Assembly: GCA_020081605.1 (NCBI GenBank)
Contig: JAHREC010000018.1
Coordinates: 3,596,001 to 3,660,000 of the forward strand
Length of the DNA stretch: 64,000 bases
From: Albifimbria verrucaria
Taxonomy: Eukaryota; Ascomycota; Sordariomycetes; Hypocreales; Stachybotryaceae
Direction of reading: 5' to 3'
The position numbers and the translations under genes were made by a program. How positions within the stretch are numbered: position 1 is the first letter of the stretch; every line of letters begins with the position of its first letter. Shown here piece after piece: positions 24,626-37,261 of the stretch. The notes below the pieces were generated by a model. It was not told the origin of the DNA. It was given only the letters and a program-made list of their open reading frames with translations, and ran no database searches.

Positions 24626-26905
24626 ACGCACCACGCTGCTCGAAGCAATGGCTGTGCGTGGCTCTAGACCGTAGACGGAAAGACGTGCAACGGAAATGAA
24701 GACATGATTTACCGCATAACTCCCTTGGGTTGTGCTTTTCCTTTCCCACCGGAGGCAAACGGGCTTTGCAGAGATGTTGTGGTGGAATAACACATTCGTG
24801 TATATATGGAGAGCACTAGAAGTGCTTTTTCAAATTGGTACATACAAATGGACTTCTCAATTTCATATATCTATAAGTGCAAACTTGTGCTCTGTTCGAA
24901 CCTAGGCATTGTGAAACGAGTAGCTGTCATTTGTCCATCCTATCTCTGGTCCAAAACTTCTTTGAGGAGCAATGAGGTTTGGTAGTCGCATAAGACTCTC
25001 TGGCAAGCCATTTGATCGAACTCACAAGTACCAGCTGTGGAACAAAAGAAGGCATAGTAACACATGGCCAACTGAGGCTGTTGTGAAACTGTTAGCTCAG
25101 AACACATGCATGCGATTGAGTTGGTGCTATCCTAAGCTTCGTGTTGAAGCTTGAATTCCAGAGCAATTGTCCGACTTACTCTTTTATAGCAAGCCAAAAT
25201 AAAGAAGAAAATACAAGTATACTGAGACAGTAAACGTGTAATTGGAATATATCGTCGTGCCAAGGCGTTAAACCGGAGGCTTGGCAGTAGATATCTAGGT
25301 TTCGAGAAACTCGTGTCATAGCCGAATACCGGCCTCAGTGAACAAATCGAGGACTTGAGCAAGTCAATAACCCGTAACAGATGAATGAATCGTTTCGTAC
25401 CCATACATATAGCTCTCGAGGAGATTAGGACGATAGCAACATGCAAGCTCATCCTTGTTTTGAACTGGAGCTTCCTTGTGCCACTAGGGCCTCAATGCTG
25501 CACCACGAGGGTCACTGAGACGGCCCAGGAGAGCAGGATCGTCCGGATCCCACTTCATTCCTGGTGTCATACCAGACATTAGATGCCCATCGAGATTCTT
25601 AATTCTGCCGCCTGTACGCCCAGGGTATGCCCGGTCAGTTGTCAAAGCTCTTTCTATTTCCTTTCACTCCAAGACCGATGAAACCCACTGAGCTCAATCG
25701 TCTTATTCTCTTTCTCCTCGTCCCCTCCTTTCCTAGTACAAGTGCAGAAGAGGTCCAGCGCGGCGGTGGTGCTATTCGTCGTAAGGTGGCATGGGCGACA
25801 GTACTTCCTCAATCCACCGCTGAGCAAACAACGGATCAGCATCTGACTGGAAAGATTGATGAAAGCTTCAATGGGAGGGTAGCATCGTCAAATCAGTCTT
25901 CATACCCGGGTTCAAATTCCAGGTTGCCTTCCTTGCCAATGGCGATAAGGAGGTTGAGATCCAGGGCGCTCCATTCCCAGGTCCCCTGTCCCGCGTCTGG
26001 CATTGGGCGAGGAGAAAGTGATCACGGTTGATGGAGATGTTGGTACAAGTCTTTTCGAAGCAGCAGGAGTGATGCTGCACCGTCTTGGTCACGGTAAATA
26101 CAAGTAACACGACAAGACCGATCAACAAGGTAGCAGAGCCGAGGAGGTTGATATTGTCGCCTATGTTGAACCTCATGACGGATTCTGGGTTGATAGTAGT
26201 TCTGGAAAGTTGTTGTCTGCTTAGAAAGAACAGCTTGAATCCGAGAAAGAAGGGTCTATCAAATGAAAATGTTCACAGCGTAATGACTTCTAGACGGGAA
26301 CTGCTATCGTCGAACAATGCAACAGGGTTCTCTTTACAAACGCAAAAGATGAATAATGGCCAGTATTTGTCTATATCCCAATAGTCCCTTTATTTATGCA
26401 TTTCCCATAGGCTGTAGTTCATCAATGCATAAGGCGGCCAATAGCGCTCAATCCTTGGGCCTAGTCCTCAGTTATGTCGTGCTCTAATCATTATTCCCAC
26501 AGTAACCCGTATTATTCAGAACATTGTCGCTTCATTCAATCCAAGATAACGCCCACGTGCTTTTGTTACGGCTCTGCAATAGGTCGATGGTCCACCAGCT
26601 GTTATCAATCGACCCCAGGAACGACACAGAATCAAGAACGCTGTTAAGCGAAGCGGAGAGAGCAGTGTGGGTCGTTCGAAACTGTAGGCAACTGGCAAGC
26701 TCCTGAGCTCGAGCTTTCCATTCTTTACCTGACCTTACCAGACAGCCTTTGATTGATAGTGCCCTGCTGTAACGTCGAACAGCGGGTTCAAGCATGAAGA
26801 GTAACAGCCAGCCTCGAGGTGAACGTTGTTCCGTGTGATCCAATCATATGTGCCTTGGGGACCGTAACCCAGGTTCCCTTAATGAGCCACTTGCCCTCGG
26901 CAACT
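24626..26905. other. Convergent intergenic region with possible gene remnants
   Basis: 2.3 kb between the GH7 stop and the Zn2Cys6 stop. No gene is secure. On the minus strand, 26176 down to about 25900 encodes a membrane-helix-like start (LLGSATLLIGLVVLLVFTV). Around 25620-25480 the minus strand encodes protein-like sequence (NLDGHLMSGMTPGMKWDPDD). These could be pieces of a decayed gene. Confidence 0.45.
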
Positions 26906-29276
26906 TCACTGATTTACGCCACCACGCATCATCTGCTCCATATTGACTCCAACCCACCGCACTTCTCTCGGCTGCTGCGGATGCTGCACATGCACAGCTC
27001 CCATTGGAGGCGGCGGAGGTGTCATCGTAGCCATCCCGTTCGTGTAAGGCTGTGGTGGCTGTGGTGGCTGTGGTTGCGGAGCAACTCCGCGCAGCTGCCG
27101 GCGATTCTTGACGCGCTCGACAGTCTCTTGAGAAATAGTCTCGAAGCTATGCTGTAGCATTGAAGCATCGTCCCAACGCTCTGCGTACTTCCGTAGGGTT
27201 TGGGGTATCAGCTCCAAGCAGCGCAAGCTCCTATCGATGTTATTCTCCAAGGGCATCCCGGGCATCACCGACCGTCTAGGAATAGGTGGAGGTGGCACTG
27301 CGCCAGGGCGCGTAACAGGGGCATTGGCGGAGGATGGCCAGAAAGCAACATGTGTTCCGCATCTCGCAATACCGCCAAAAATTGATTTGCCATGAAGTAC
27401 ACCTTTAAAGCATCATGGTATGTATAGAAGGCGCTATTGAGTGAGTCATGGACAATCTCATACATGGTGTCGAGATAAGCAAGCGAGTACTCGAAGATCA
27501 AGGTGCGATGGTAGTCGGTGATTTGTGGTGCTCTTTGCGATGGTGCTATGCAGTAGACGTAGCTATACCTGAGTTCCTGCTCGAACATTCGTCGGATGCC
27601 TGGTGGTAGTGTATCGGGAAGAGATTCACCCCATTCCTGCATGTCGAGGCACATCTGCCAAACAAATGATGCTGGGTCTGAAAGAGGGTTGGGATCGGAC
27701 TGGTACAGCTCTTGATACCAAAACGACTGTGCCCTTCGCAACTGGAACAAAAGGAGAGCCGGATCGGCGCTTTGTGGACCAGCAATAGCATCAGATACAG
27801 ATGTTTTGCTACTGCTCTGGGACGCAGCAGGAAATGCCACATTGATGGAATCATCTGTGAATGAAAAGGTTCGGGCATGGACCATACTAATAGCACTAGT
27901 AAAGAAGTCAGTATAGCTCAAAGGATTTCAATATGTCGCTGCGAGTGAGACGAATAATGTACTCACCGATCAAGAGCATAGACGCAATAGAATATCTTTC
28001 GACGCATGTCAAGGGTCGTCCGATCGGAAACAGACGACAAGGGAGGGTCTTGGTGAAAGCCAAGATCAACTATCGCTCGTGCTGTGAAGCCAATCAGGTG
28101 CCAACTATCAAAGTGTGCAGGATCCAGCATCGCGTATTGTGTCAATAATAGCAGAGATTGATTTGAGTCACGTAACCAGGCGCAAGCGCGCGGTCAGCGT
28201 AAATGAGAGCTTGGGAAACGAACTCGACACCAGTAGAATAATGTTCGTCGTGAATCCGTTGACTCTGAGCAGTGGAGCCAATGGCAAGGACCATGTATAG
28301 AAGCCAGTAGTCCGAATCTTTCAAAACTCGCTCGTCTTGGTGATAAAGATCATCCAGCAACGTCAAAAGAGAGGTTTCGGAAAAGCAGGGAAAGAGTGAG
28401 TACATGTTCGCCATATAGTACTGAACAATCGAGTTTGCAACCTGCCGAGAAGGTAGCTGAAATTGAGCCGATTCAGGAAGAGGATCATTGGTGACTGCCG
28501 CTAGAACCAATCTCGCGAACGTCATGTTGCTTGCGGAAGGCTCAAAATCTCTTGTAGTAGCATTGACAGAACTGTGGGAGAACATGTCAGTGGACCCCGT
28601 CGATTCAAGGGCGGGACAAAATCACTTACAGGTATCCAAAGTCAGAGACCAACGAGTTAACATCAGAGGTCTCTCGATTCCTGGCTGCTTTACGATGTAT
28701 GGCTGCTCGAATAGTCGCTAGAGAGTCTCGCCTGTCGACTTGGGAGACAGGTGCTGCAGAATCCGGATCGTGAAGTGCCACCGAGGCTTTCCGCGACTTG
28801 GCATATTGCAGGCGCCTCTCAAGCTTCTCGATGCGCAATTCAAGGGCGGCGACATAACTGCGTAAAAAGAATCAGTCGCTGGCTAGAAGATGCAAACTGC
28901 GCCACGTATTTACCTCCTCTCCTTTCCTCGGGCAAATTGGTCATTCGCTGCAGAACATTCATTTTCGCGACCGGCCTTCTCGCAGGCAGTACAGGCAGGA
29001 AGTTTGCCATCGCACTGGAACGCATCAATTAGCGACCTGTAAACATGAGACCGATATAAGACCGACTCCAAGAACCCGGGTAGGAGGGCGCGGAAATCAT
29101 GGATCAAGAAAGTACCTTTACTTTCGCAGCGCGACCTGTGATTTATTAGCTTGACCAGACGTAGGCAGAGAGAGCCCAGCGAGCCTCGAATCAGCACACT
29201 TACACCGTGAACATGCAGAAACAGGTCTTGATACCCTCAAGAGGGGATTATGAGAGAAGCTGGAAGGGCGGGGCAT
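26906..29276 (-). CDS. Zn2Cys6 transcription factor with fungal-specific middle domain
   Basis: Nuclear DNA-binding regulator. The binuclear zinc cluster is at residues 22-51 (C22, C25, C32, C39, C42, C51; spacing 2-6-6-2-8), followed by a coiled coil (LELRIEKLERRL) and the Fungal_trans-type helical domain (YMANMYSLFPCFSETSLL, RRKIFYCVYALDR). The C terminus is Pro/Gln-rich. Six exons: 29204-29276, 29116-29135, 28914-29014, 28630-28857, 27967-28571, 26906-27895. Exon 2 is only 20 nt and supplies the basic residues RAAKVK between the second and third cysteines. Frame breaks (one base lost) near 28158 and 27327; corrected length 672 residues. The start is ATG 29276 (MPRPSSFSHNPLLRVSRPVS). The gene lies tail-to-tail with GH7 and head-to-head with another Zn2Cys6 gene 4.4 kb away. 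Its targets are unknown. Confidence 0.87.
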
Positions 29277-32200
29277 AGCGTAGATTCAGCGACAGTGCCG
29301 CTTGCTCCGGCGCAAAGGGAGTGGGAGACGTGACGAGTTCCAAGAGTTGAGGCGACTCGTCGCAAAGTCGAACACAATAGCCCAGAAGCAATAAACCAAG
29401 GACGGTTCACTCGATGCTATCTGGTGGAGATTGAGCTTTAGAGCTTCGCCTGGGGACAATCGCAGTGCGGTTCGAGTCGCGATGATTGTGTCGGGTCCCG
29501 GATGAAGCGCAGGGTTGCGCAGGGTAGCCGCAATGGATGCAAGATGGATGTCACTCGAATAGGAGCGGTACGAGTTGGTATGTTCGGTCGACGGCGCGGG
29601 GAGAATATCTGTTCGAGGTTGTGGTTCGAGGTGTCAAGACGTCGTTGTTGCTAGTTCACCCCGCTTCCCGCCATTAGCATCTGTGCTAGGCTGACGACGG
29701 CGAGCTCGCTAGCTGTGAGGGTGAAGGCAGGGATGAGGCTGGTAGACCGGGCTAGGATGCAACGAGACAGGAGGGGTTGAGACGTCGAAGATTCGGGCTA
29801 TCGCGTACGTCTCGGTCGCAGTCGCAAAAGATGGAGGGAGGGTTTGAGGGATGTGGTCGAGACGTATGCCGTACTATGTATGTAGGCGGGTAGTAAATGC
29901 TGCCAACAGAAACTTAAGGGAAAATAGAGTGCGTGAGCACGTGGGACGTCAAAGCAAGGAGGTGCCTGATTAGGCAATCCTGAATGTGGAAATACCTTTG
30001 GATGTACGGATTAGATGTAGACCAAATGACACCTAGGCCACTATCTCGAGGAAACGACACACGAACAGAAAGGCATCTGGACGTGTCGAAGAGGCAATGC
30101 AGGGCCCTTGTATGCTTTCGGCTGGCTTCTATTTATGGTCAATCATACATGTTGGTTCTGACGCTGAGGGGCCAAAAGTTACAGATTTCAAGCATGGGTA
30201 GGTAGGTAAGGCGACCAGCTCCTTTCAATATGGAAAAGGAACTCCGTACACTTCCTTTTTCAAAGATCGAGGAAGAAGTTTATAATTCTGGCCAAGCTTC
30301 GCGTGCGTTGCTGTACTACATACAACCTAATAAGAAAGGCTGACAGAGCAGCATTTAACTTTACTCTACCAGGGCTTGTCCCTCAGCAGGAGAAGATCAC
30401 TACACCAAGCCTTGGAATGATGTGGCCTACGAGACAGCACCAGAAAACCATCCCATCTTATTGGATTCTGACGCGGCACAGAGGACCTCTAGCAAATGGG
30501 GCATGGCCATTTGCGCTTCACTGCCTGCTGTAGCGAGACGAAATCCTGGCTGGGCCTTGAGGGCGCTCGTTGGCTAATACGGAGGCGAGATGGCGCACCA
30601 CCTGCCGAATTAAGGTAGTACTGAAAACTGTCCAGCTCCTCACCGCCTTCCCTGTTAGTCGTCCCATGCATCCTGTTTGGCTCTGACTGCTTACCTAATT
30701 TGAATACTGTCCTTCTGAAGATTAGCATAGCGGCGATGCAACAAGACTGAAGCTGAGCTTAGGTACCTAGGTAGCTAAGCAATTACTACAGATGTACGGA
30801 TTACAGTGCCCCTTTTACTCGTCGTTAAGGACAGCTGCAGGGCTGAGGACCCTTTTTCCTTTTCTAGAAATCAAGGCCATCATTCGTCACAGTCTCATCA
30901 AAGCCTGAGTGGTATTGGTATTCTTGATGAGAGCGGTTCAACTTCGACCTGTACCCATACCACTATATATGCAGACTCAACTTCAATTTCACCGCTAATC
31001 GAATTCCCGTCTTGCACCAATGCATTGTCTACATGTTATTTCTTTGGCGTTGGTTACCTCTTTCTCGAGACGCTGAACTTAAATACTAGGTACCTATTTC
31101 ATCATGTATCGTGCCAAGTCCCTCTCATGGAGGGCCTTCAAGTCTCGTAAATGTTTCCTACAAATAATTTATGGAAATAATAAATCCGATAACAGATATG
31201 TTGCAGCTATGCCAATGGGGACGTCCACCATTACCGAGCATATCCATTCTGCGTACTGATAATGCTCACTACAGTTAAGAGCAGTGCAAGAACCTTCGTC
31301 ATCGGCCTATCCTTGGAGTTTCACAATCATGCACCTATTTAAAGAGACTTCTAACCACCCATTATCTTGGCTGAGCCTAGGGGGCGCTGGCCGGCTGGTA
31401 TGGAGCCGCCGAATTCTCATGTTCACTATGGGAAAGGGCGAAACGTCGCCACGCAACGAGTGGAACCACATTGCAGACGAAAGACGCATTCTTGGCGCTC
31501 GTCTAAAAATGGCCGCACTTGTGGTTGAGGGGCCAGAGTAGGGATCAGCATTGCCATTTTCATCTGAAGCTTGCCACTTTTGCACTCGCTAATGGGCCCC
31601 TTTTGCCTGTCTCGATTGTTCCGTTGCTCTCCTCGCCCCGCCGGGATGCTTAAAGATACCTGCCCATCCAACATGGATGGAAGTGAAGGCGATAGTGTGG
31701 GACTAGTGATTTAAACATTTGAAATATATCTACGTAGTGCCTTTCTCTTAGAGTCCTCGTCGCATTGACTTTGTTGGTTGCATTGCTATCAGTGGCATCT
31801 CAGATGCGAATTGCTTATCTGTACTCTTCGTTGACGCCTGGGTAAGACGACGAGAAAAATGATGTACTTGAAGATGTATTTAAATGGGGGCTGCAAGGAT
31901 CACACGTCTGATCGAAGACTCCCAGGCTATCTTCAACTGCTGGATACTTGTAGCTTGGAAAATATGACCCATTAAGCCTCTCTTTGCATAAAAGCCTCTG
32001 GATGACATCTGATTTAGCGTTGATATGTACAGCCTGCACCCAAACTCTAGCAGACATAGGCACTTGAGGAGAATGATCACCACAGGGTTTGAATTGTGCC
32101 ACCAAAGTTACAGTCTGGTAAAAGAACAGCATAGTATACCTTGCCATTCTTGACGGACATCCTGCTCGGAAGCAGAGGGACCAAGGTGACACTCGGCGTC

Positions 32201-33646
32201 ACCATACACGCATGCTGAAGTCGCCTCTGAATTTAGTGTAGGGATGCTGCAGGTACTGCATATCTGGAACCAAGCCTAGGCCTTAGGCAGATGTGATATG
32301 TTTCAGGATTTCCATAGGCGGTTGCCCCTGCTCACAGCCACTGAAACTATTCCTTCAGCCTTGCTCCGTCCGCCAAGCTAAAGGATGTTATGCTGTATGC
32401 AGAGTACACCTGGCTGTGGTGGCTGAGGTAGCTGCTTATACCTGGCTGGTTGGTCGGCTGGTCGATGGCAGCGTGGCCCTTTTCTCTTCTATGTTTGTGT
32501 CTGTACAGACCAGACATGAAACGTCCACATTTGGGCACAAGATGGTCACCAGCCAACCACAGACAGGCTCGTCTCACACTGGAGCCCCCTAAATCTGTTT
32601 CTGTTTCTGTTCTGTTTTGGCCCCACCGTACATGGCAGATTTCCATTTTACCCTCCAGTGCCCCACAACGGGCTGGCGGGCAGCAAGCAACCCAAGCAAC
32701 AAGCACAAGCAAGCCCCAGCACCCAAGGGACGAAAGGTACCTCGTGGCTACAACGTCCCAATGACAGCAGTGGCCCTACTAGCTCTGCCACTAGCCAAAG
32801 TATGTGCCAAGTATAGCTCACGTACCCGCCCGCCAGGAAGCGCGCTGGGAGGTACTTTGGGGCCCTCAACCAAGGTGAGCGAGACAAGGTAAGGTACCTA
32901 CCTCCTAGAGAAGGGAATTAGACCCCAATTCAGATGAACGCCATCCCACCCTTGTCTCCCTTGGGCTTGGTACGCTTTCTTTGGCAGCCGCCTTGTCTTG
33001 ACATCAATTCGACTTCAATCCCTCACACCCTGCTCTCGGTATCACCCAAGAGATGACTCTGGCGATCATCGTCTCGAAACATCTCTGACATCCCCTCGCC
33101 CCCATCCTCCGTCGCTTTCCGCCGGAATTGTTTGAAGCGCAGCAGACGCGCGCCATCTCGTCTACCTATTTTCTCTTCTTCAGCGACCCGGTCGATGCGA
33201 GCTTGAACCCTGCGTGGGTGTCCCGTCCCCATCCCGCCCCCGTCCCGCATTACCTACAATACTCTCTGTACGCTACATTACACTACACTACTGTACTCAG
33301 CAGGCGTAAGGACGTGCTGCTCCTCCTGTTCCCCGGCCCTTCTCCTGCTCTGCTCTGTTCCGCTCCGCCTTCCCTTGCCCTCACATCTCCCTTCTCGCTT
33401 TTCCTTACTCGACGCCGCATCTTGTATCGCTGCTTGCTGGTAATGCAGCCTGTCTCTATCGCCGACAGCAATCTGGCCTTGTCCCGCGCACGCGCAGCCT
33501 CGTCTCCCGCCGATCCGGCCTAAACTTCCCCTCCTTTGCTCTCCGCGGCGGGGCCTTCTCATACGCCCACCACCCATTTCCCACCACGCTGGCCAGCTTC
33601 GAGAAGCATTCGACACAGTAGCTTGTCGCCGACCTTGCCAGCCTCC
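29277..33646. other. Long divergent intergenic region between two Zn2Cys6 genes
   Basis: 4.4 kb with no gene I can support. Open frames are short and without motifs. The right-hand part (about 33000-33640) is pyrimidine-rich on the + strand and is probably the 5' leader of the gene starting at 33647. The rest must include promoters of both regulators. Confidence 0.55.
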
Positions 33647-36599
33647 ATGGACGCTGCGCACATCTTCCGCCAGGGCCTGGGCACTGTCCCTCCTCGCCAA
33701 AACCAGCCATATACTCATCCCCGAAAACCCCAGTTTAATCACGATGACCTCTCCGATGGCGACGCCTCCGGCCACCGCGTCGCCCATACTCTGACCGCCT
33801 GCTGCCGCTGTAGACAGGTGCGCATCCCTTACGCCCTTTCTTTCTTGCGAATCCTCAAACACTAACTTCATTGCCTGCAGCGGAAAACACGATGCGATCC
33901 CACCTTGCCACGCTGTCTCCCTTGCGAAAGGTCCGGCTCTACCTGTGAATATCTAGATGCTGCCAAGGGACGCAAAATCAACCGTTACTACGTCATCAAG
34001 CTCCAGGAAAGGTTCGCGCCCTCGAAGCCGAGCTCGGGCAGTATACCGACGAGGATGGTGACTATCCTCGCACCAGCGAGGACATGGTTCGACCTGGTGG
34101 CATGGTTCGCCTCAATGCTAGCGACGAGACTCCTCGTTACTTGGGACCCAGCAGTGGCATCGCTATGACTCGCTTACTTATGGAGGAGGCTAAGCGCTAC
34201 ACCGAGACAAACCGCATCTCCGACATCATCCCCGAACTGAACGCCAGGAGACAGGCGCGCATGCAATCCGTTCACATGACCGGTACATCGATAGCTGTTG
34301 GTAGGAAGAGCTACCCCATGATGAGCGAGCATCCAGCCGAGAGCCTGCCTACGAGGGCCGTTGCCGACAAACTTGTCGAAGTTTTTCATCAGAAGGGTAT
34401 GTTTGATGGAGCATCTGCTGTCAACGTGCGTTTCCACGGCTAACCAGTGTAGCTCAACTCTTTTGCCCTGTACTCCACGAAAAAACCTTCCAAGCAGACT
34501 TTGAGGCAGTCTACAATGGTGATAATGACCCGTACAAAAACTTCGTCGTTCGCATGGTCATCGCTATCAGTTTGCAGAAGCTTGATACGCAATACGCTGG
34601 GTTGGCTGACAGCTACTACGTCGCTGCTATGCAGTCCTTCACTGATGTGATCCGCCCAAAAGACCTCAAAACCCTCCAATGCCTTGTTTTGGTGGGGCAG
34701 TACTCCTTGCTCACCCCGACGCGAACGCCTGTCTACTACGTCTTGGGTCTTGCCACAAAAATCTGCCATCAGGAGGGCCTGACAGAAGAATCGACCATTG
34801 CGACTGGCTATAACCTTGATCCTCTGACAATCGACATGCGTAGGAGACTCGTATGGATTATTGCCGGCATGGAATTAGACCTGGCACACAGTATGGGCCG
34901 TCCAAGTAGCTTTGCAAAGGGCGATGATCGCTTGGATGTTGGCTTCTTTACGGCGGTTGGCGACGAGCACATTACTGAAACCGGAATTCAAACCGGGTCA
35001 CCTTGTCAACGCAAGCTCGTAGCTATCCATTTCTACAAGCTCAGGATGTGCCAAGCAGAGATTCGGCGCTCACTTTATGAGCGCAAACGTCCCCAGCCGA
35101 CCAACGACTCACATCCATGGTATGAGCACATGGAAAAACGTATGAAGGAGTGGCTTGACACTACACCAGAACATTTCCTTGGTGTAAGAATTGGTAAGTC
35201 AAACATGTTTACTATTCCACGACTTATAATGCAAACTAATACTAATTGATGTCATAGGTTCACCAGCCGATATCACCAGATGAAGGTTTTCTTATATAGA
35301 CCTTCACCACAAGTTCCTAAACCATCGCCTCGAGCTGCCAAGATATGCTTCGAGAGCGCTGCCTCTGTCATCAACCTCTCTCATACCCAGTTGGGGAATA
35401 TTGCAGAGGACATTACCTGGGTTTTCATTCTCATGTTGAACATGTCATTGAACACAGTTCTCTGGGCAACATCCTATCCTGATGTTCGTCAAGACCACAC
35501 TAAAGAGGAAGTCGAAGACCTAGTCGACAAGTCTTTGAACATGCTGGAGCAGTCCGCAGAGCGTTGGCCAGGCTCTACCTCTGCATCTCAACTCTATGCT
35601 GTGCTTTCCAAAGCCTGCCTACAAAGCTACGAAGCAAGGGCAACGAGCGAGCCTCTGAGCAACAACTCATTTGCAACGCCTTTGTCGATCATGGAGTCTC
35701 ACTCGTCTCCGGAGGGGTTCCCACCGCCACCGGCCACATCTCAGCCCTTGCAGTACCTCGATCCGCCAAGCTTCGGATATGTGTTCGATTCTCCCCGAGT
35801 CCATGAACAACTATGCATTTGATCCCAATTACCCACCACCACAGCCAACCTTTCGTTCCAACTCCATCTTCCGCAATCCAGGGACCGACTCTCACGGTAG
35901 AAGGTTTTCCTACTTCCCACCCGACTTTAACAACCCTGGCGACTTGTCGCTGGAAGAAGCTACACCACCCATGGCGACACCTGATCAGCACTTTACTTCA
36001 CCTCCAGACTCGATCGGAAACCAATTACCAACGCCACCTGAATCCAGTCAGCTTAGTGCCTTATCAGTTGCCACTCCAAGTTCAACAATGTCGCCGCCAA
36101 ACGTGCCACCATCAAACATTTCCAGGACATCGCCGGCACCCACCATCCACGCAGTGCAACACAGTGTTTCGCCCCCACAGAAGCCAATTTCCCAGCAGCC
36201 TCAACCACCGCAGCGAGCGCCGACCTTTACCGTTGCGCCGACGCCGCAATCGGCTCCACAGCAACGGCCGTTGCCGCCTCCTACAACAATTGGTGACTGG
36301 TTCTCGCCCCTCCTCCGTTCATTTCTCCTTACAATTTTGGGCCTATCAACAACTATTATTTCAATGATACCATGGCTGGAACATCGAACTTCGGAGAGCC
36401 CGGCCCTGGCATAGGCTTGCAGAGCCTGGGAGTTAACCCCGACGCCATGGCACACTTGAACTATGTCCCCGGACGCCAGGGTAGCCTCACTCAGTCACAG
36501 CAGCTCGAGCTAATGAACGTGCTGGAGACTGAGGGCGTCGGCGACATCGATGCCTTCTTGAATGGAGCAAATACAATGGTAGCTGGTCGGTGGTATTAA
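33647..36599 (+). CDS. Zn2Cys6 transcription factor with fungal-specific domain and Pro/Gln-rich tail
   Basis: Nuclear regulator. The zinc cluster is at residues 52-79 (C52, C55, C62, C69, C72, C79; ACCRCRQRKTRCDPTLPRC), followed by GRKINRYYVIKLQ and a coiled coil. The fungal-specific domain covers roughly residues 240-480 (LFCPVLHEKTFQADF, MRRRLVWIIAGMELDLAHSMGRPSS, FTSRYHQMKVFLYRPS). A long Pro/Gln/Ser-rich tail follows, probably disordered and activating. Introns: 33818-33880, 34397-34452, 35194-35257. Frame breaks near 34006, 35189 and 36300 (one base lost each) and near 35795 (one base extra). Corrected length about 923 residues ending ANTMVAGRWY. The start at 33647 is the first ATG in frame and gives a family-like N terminus (MDAAHIFRQGLGTVPP). 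I do not recognise the pathway. Confidence 0.87.
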
Positions 36600-37261
36600 G
36601 CCATATAGCTTATATGATTGGGTACGATGTTTAGTTTTCTTTCATTTGAAGAGGTTGTCAGGGCAATACATGGATGGGATCATGGTATTTTCCATTAAGG
36701 AAACGGGGCGTTTGTTAGAGCGGGCGAGGGTAGTTTAGATGCACGCATATCATACACAATAGAAACACGGCTGATGTTCCTGACTATGCATTGTCCTCTT
36801 GAAGGGAAAAATCAATATGAACATGACTGATTATAGATGCCCGCTTACACTTATCCGAGAGTCATGGATTACTTAGCCCAGCGGATGAATCATCTCATAA
36901 TCAGGCCATGTCATTACACAGCACCATGAAAAAGGAACATTCAGTGTGACAATCAGGCACATAGGCCTTGGGTCTAATTATCTATTTCTGTCGGATCCAG
37001 AAGCCTCTGGCTGGCACTCTCTAGATCCTGCGCACGATCCAAGCTGTCCACGTACAAGTCGCGTGTGCTTGGTTTGGTATCCTATTAGGGAGGCGAAGGG
37101 CCGAGATGGTATCATCAAATCTCGGTTCCTCTTCGTCGTGGTATAAGCAGAAGATTTTGATAAAAAAAGAGAAGGCAGGAAAAATCAAGTCATCAAGAGA
37201 CGCCGCCTGCTTCGGCAAGTCCATTTTTCAATCCGTAGGTTGAGCGCCTTGCGCAGCCCAC
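36600..37261. other. Convergent intergenic region, no gene seen
   Basis: About 660 bp between two stop codons of convergent genes; expected to hold both 3' UTRs. Nothing else is visible. Confidence 0.6.

Noticed and set aside
29460..29480. GGTTCGAGTC, similar to a tRNA B box
   Set aside because: No A box, acceptor stem or anticodon arm could be folded around it. The GGTTCAAATTCC at about 25909 fails for the same reason.
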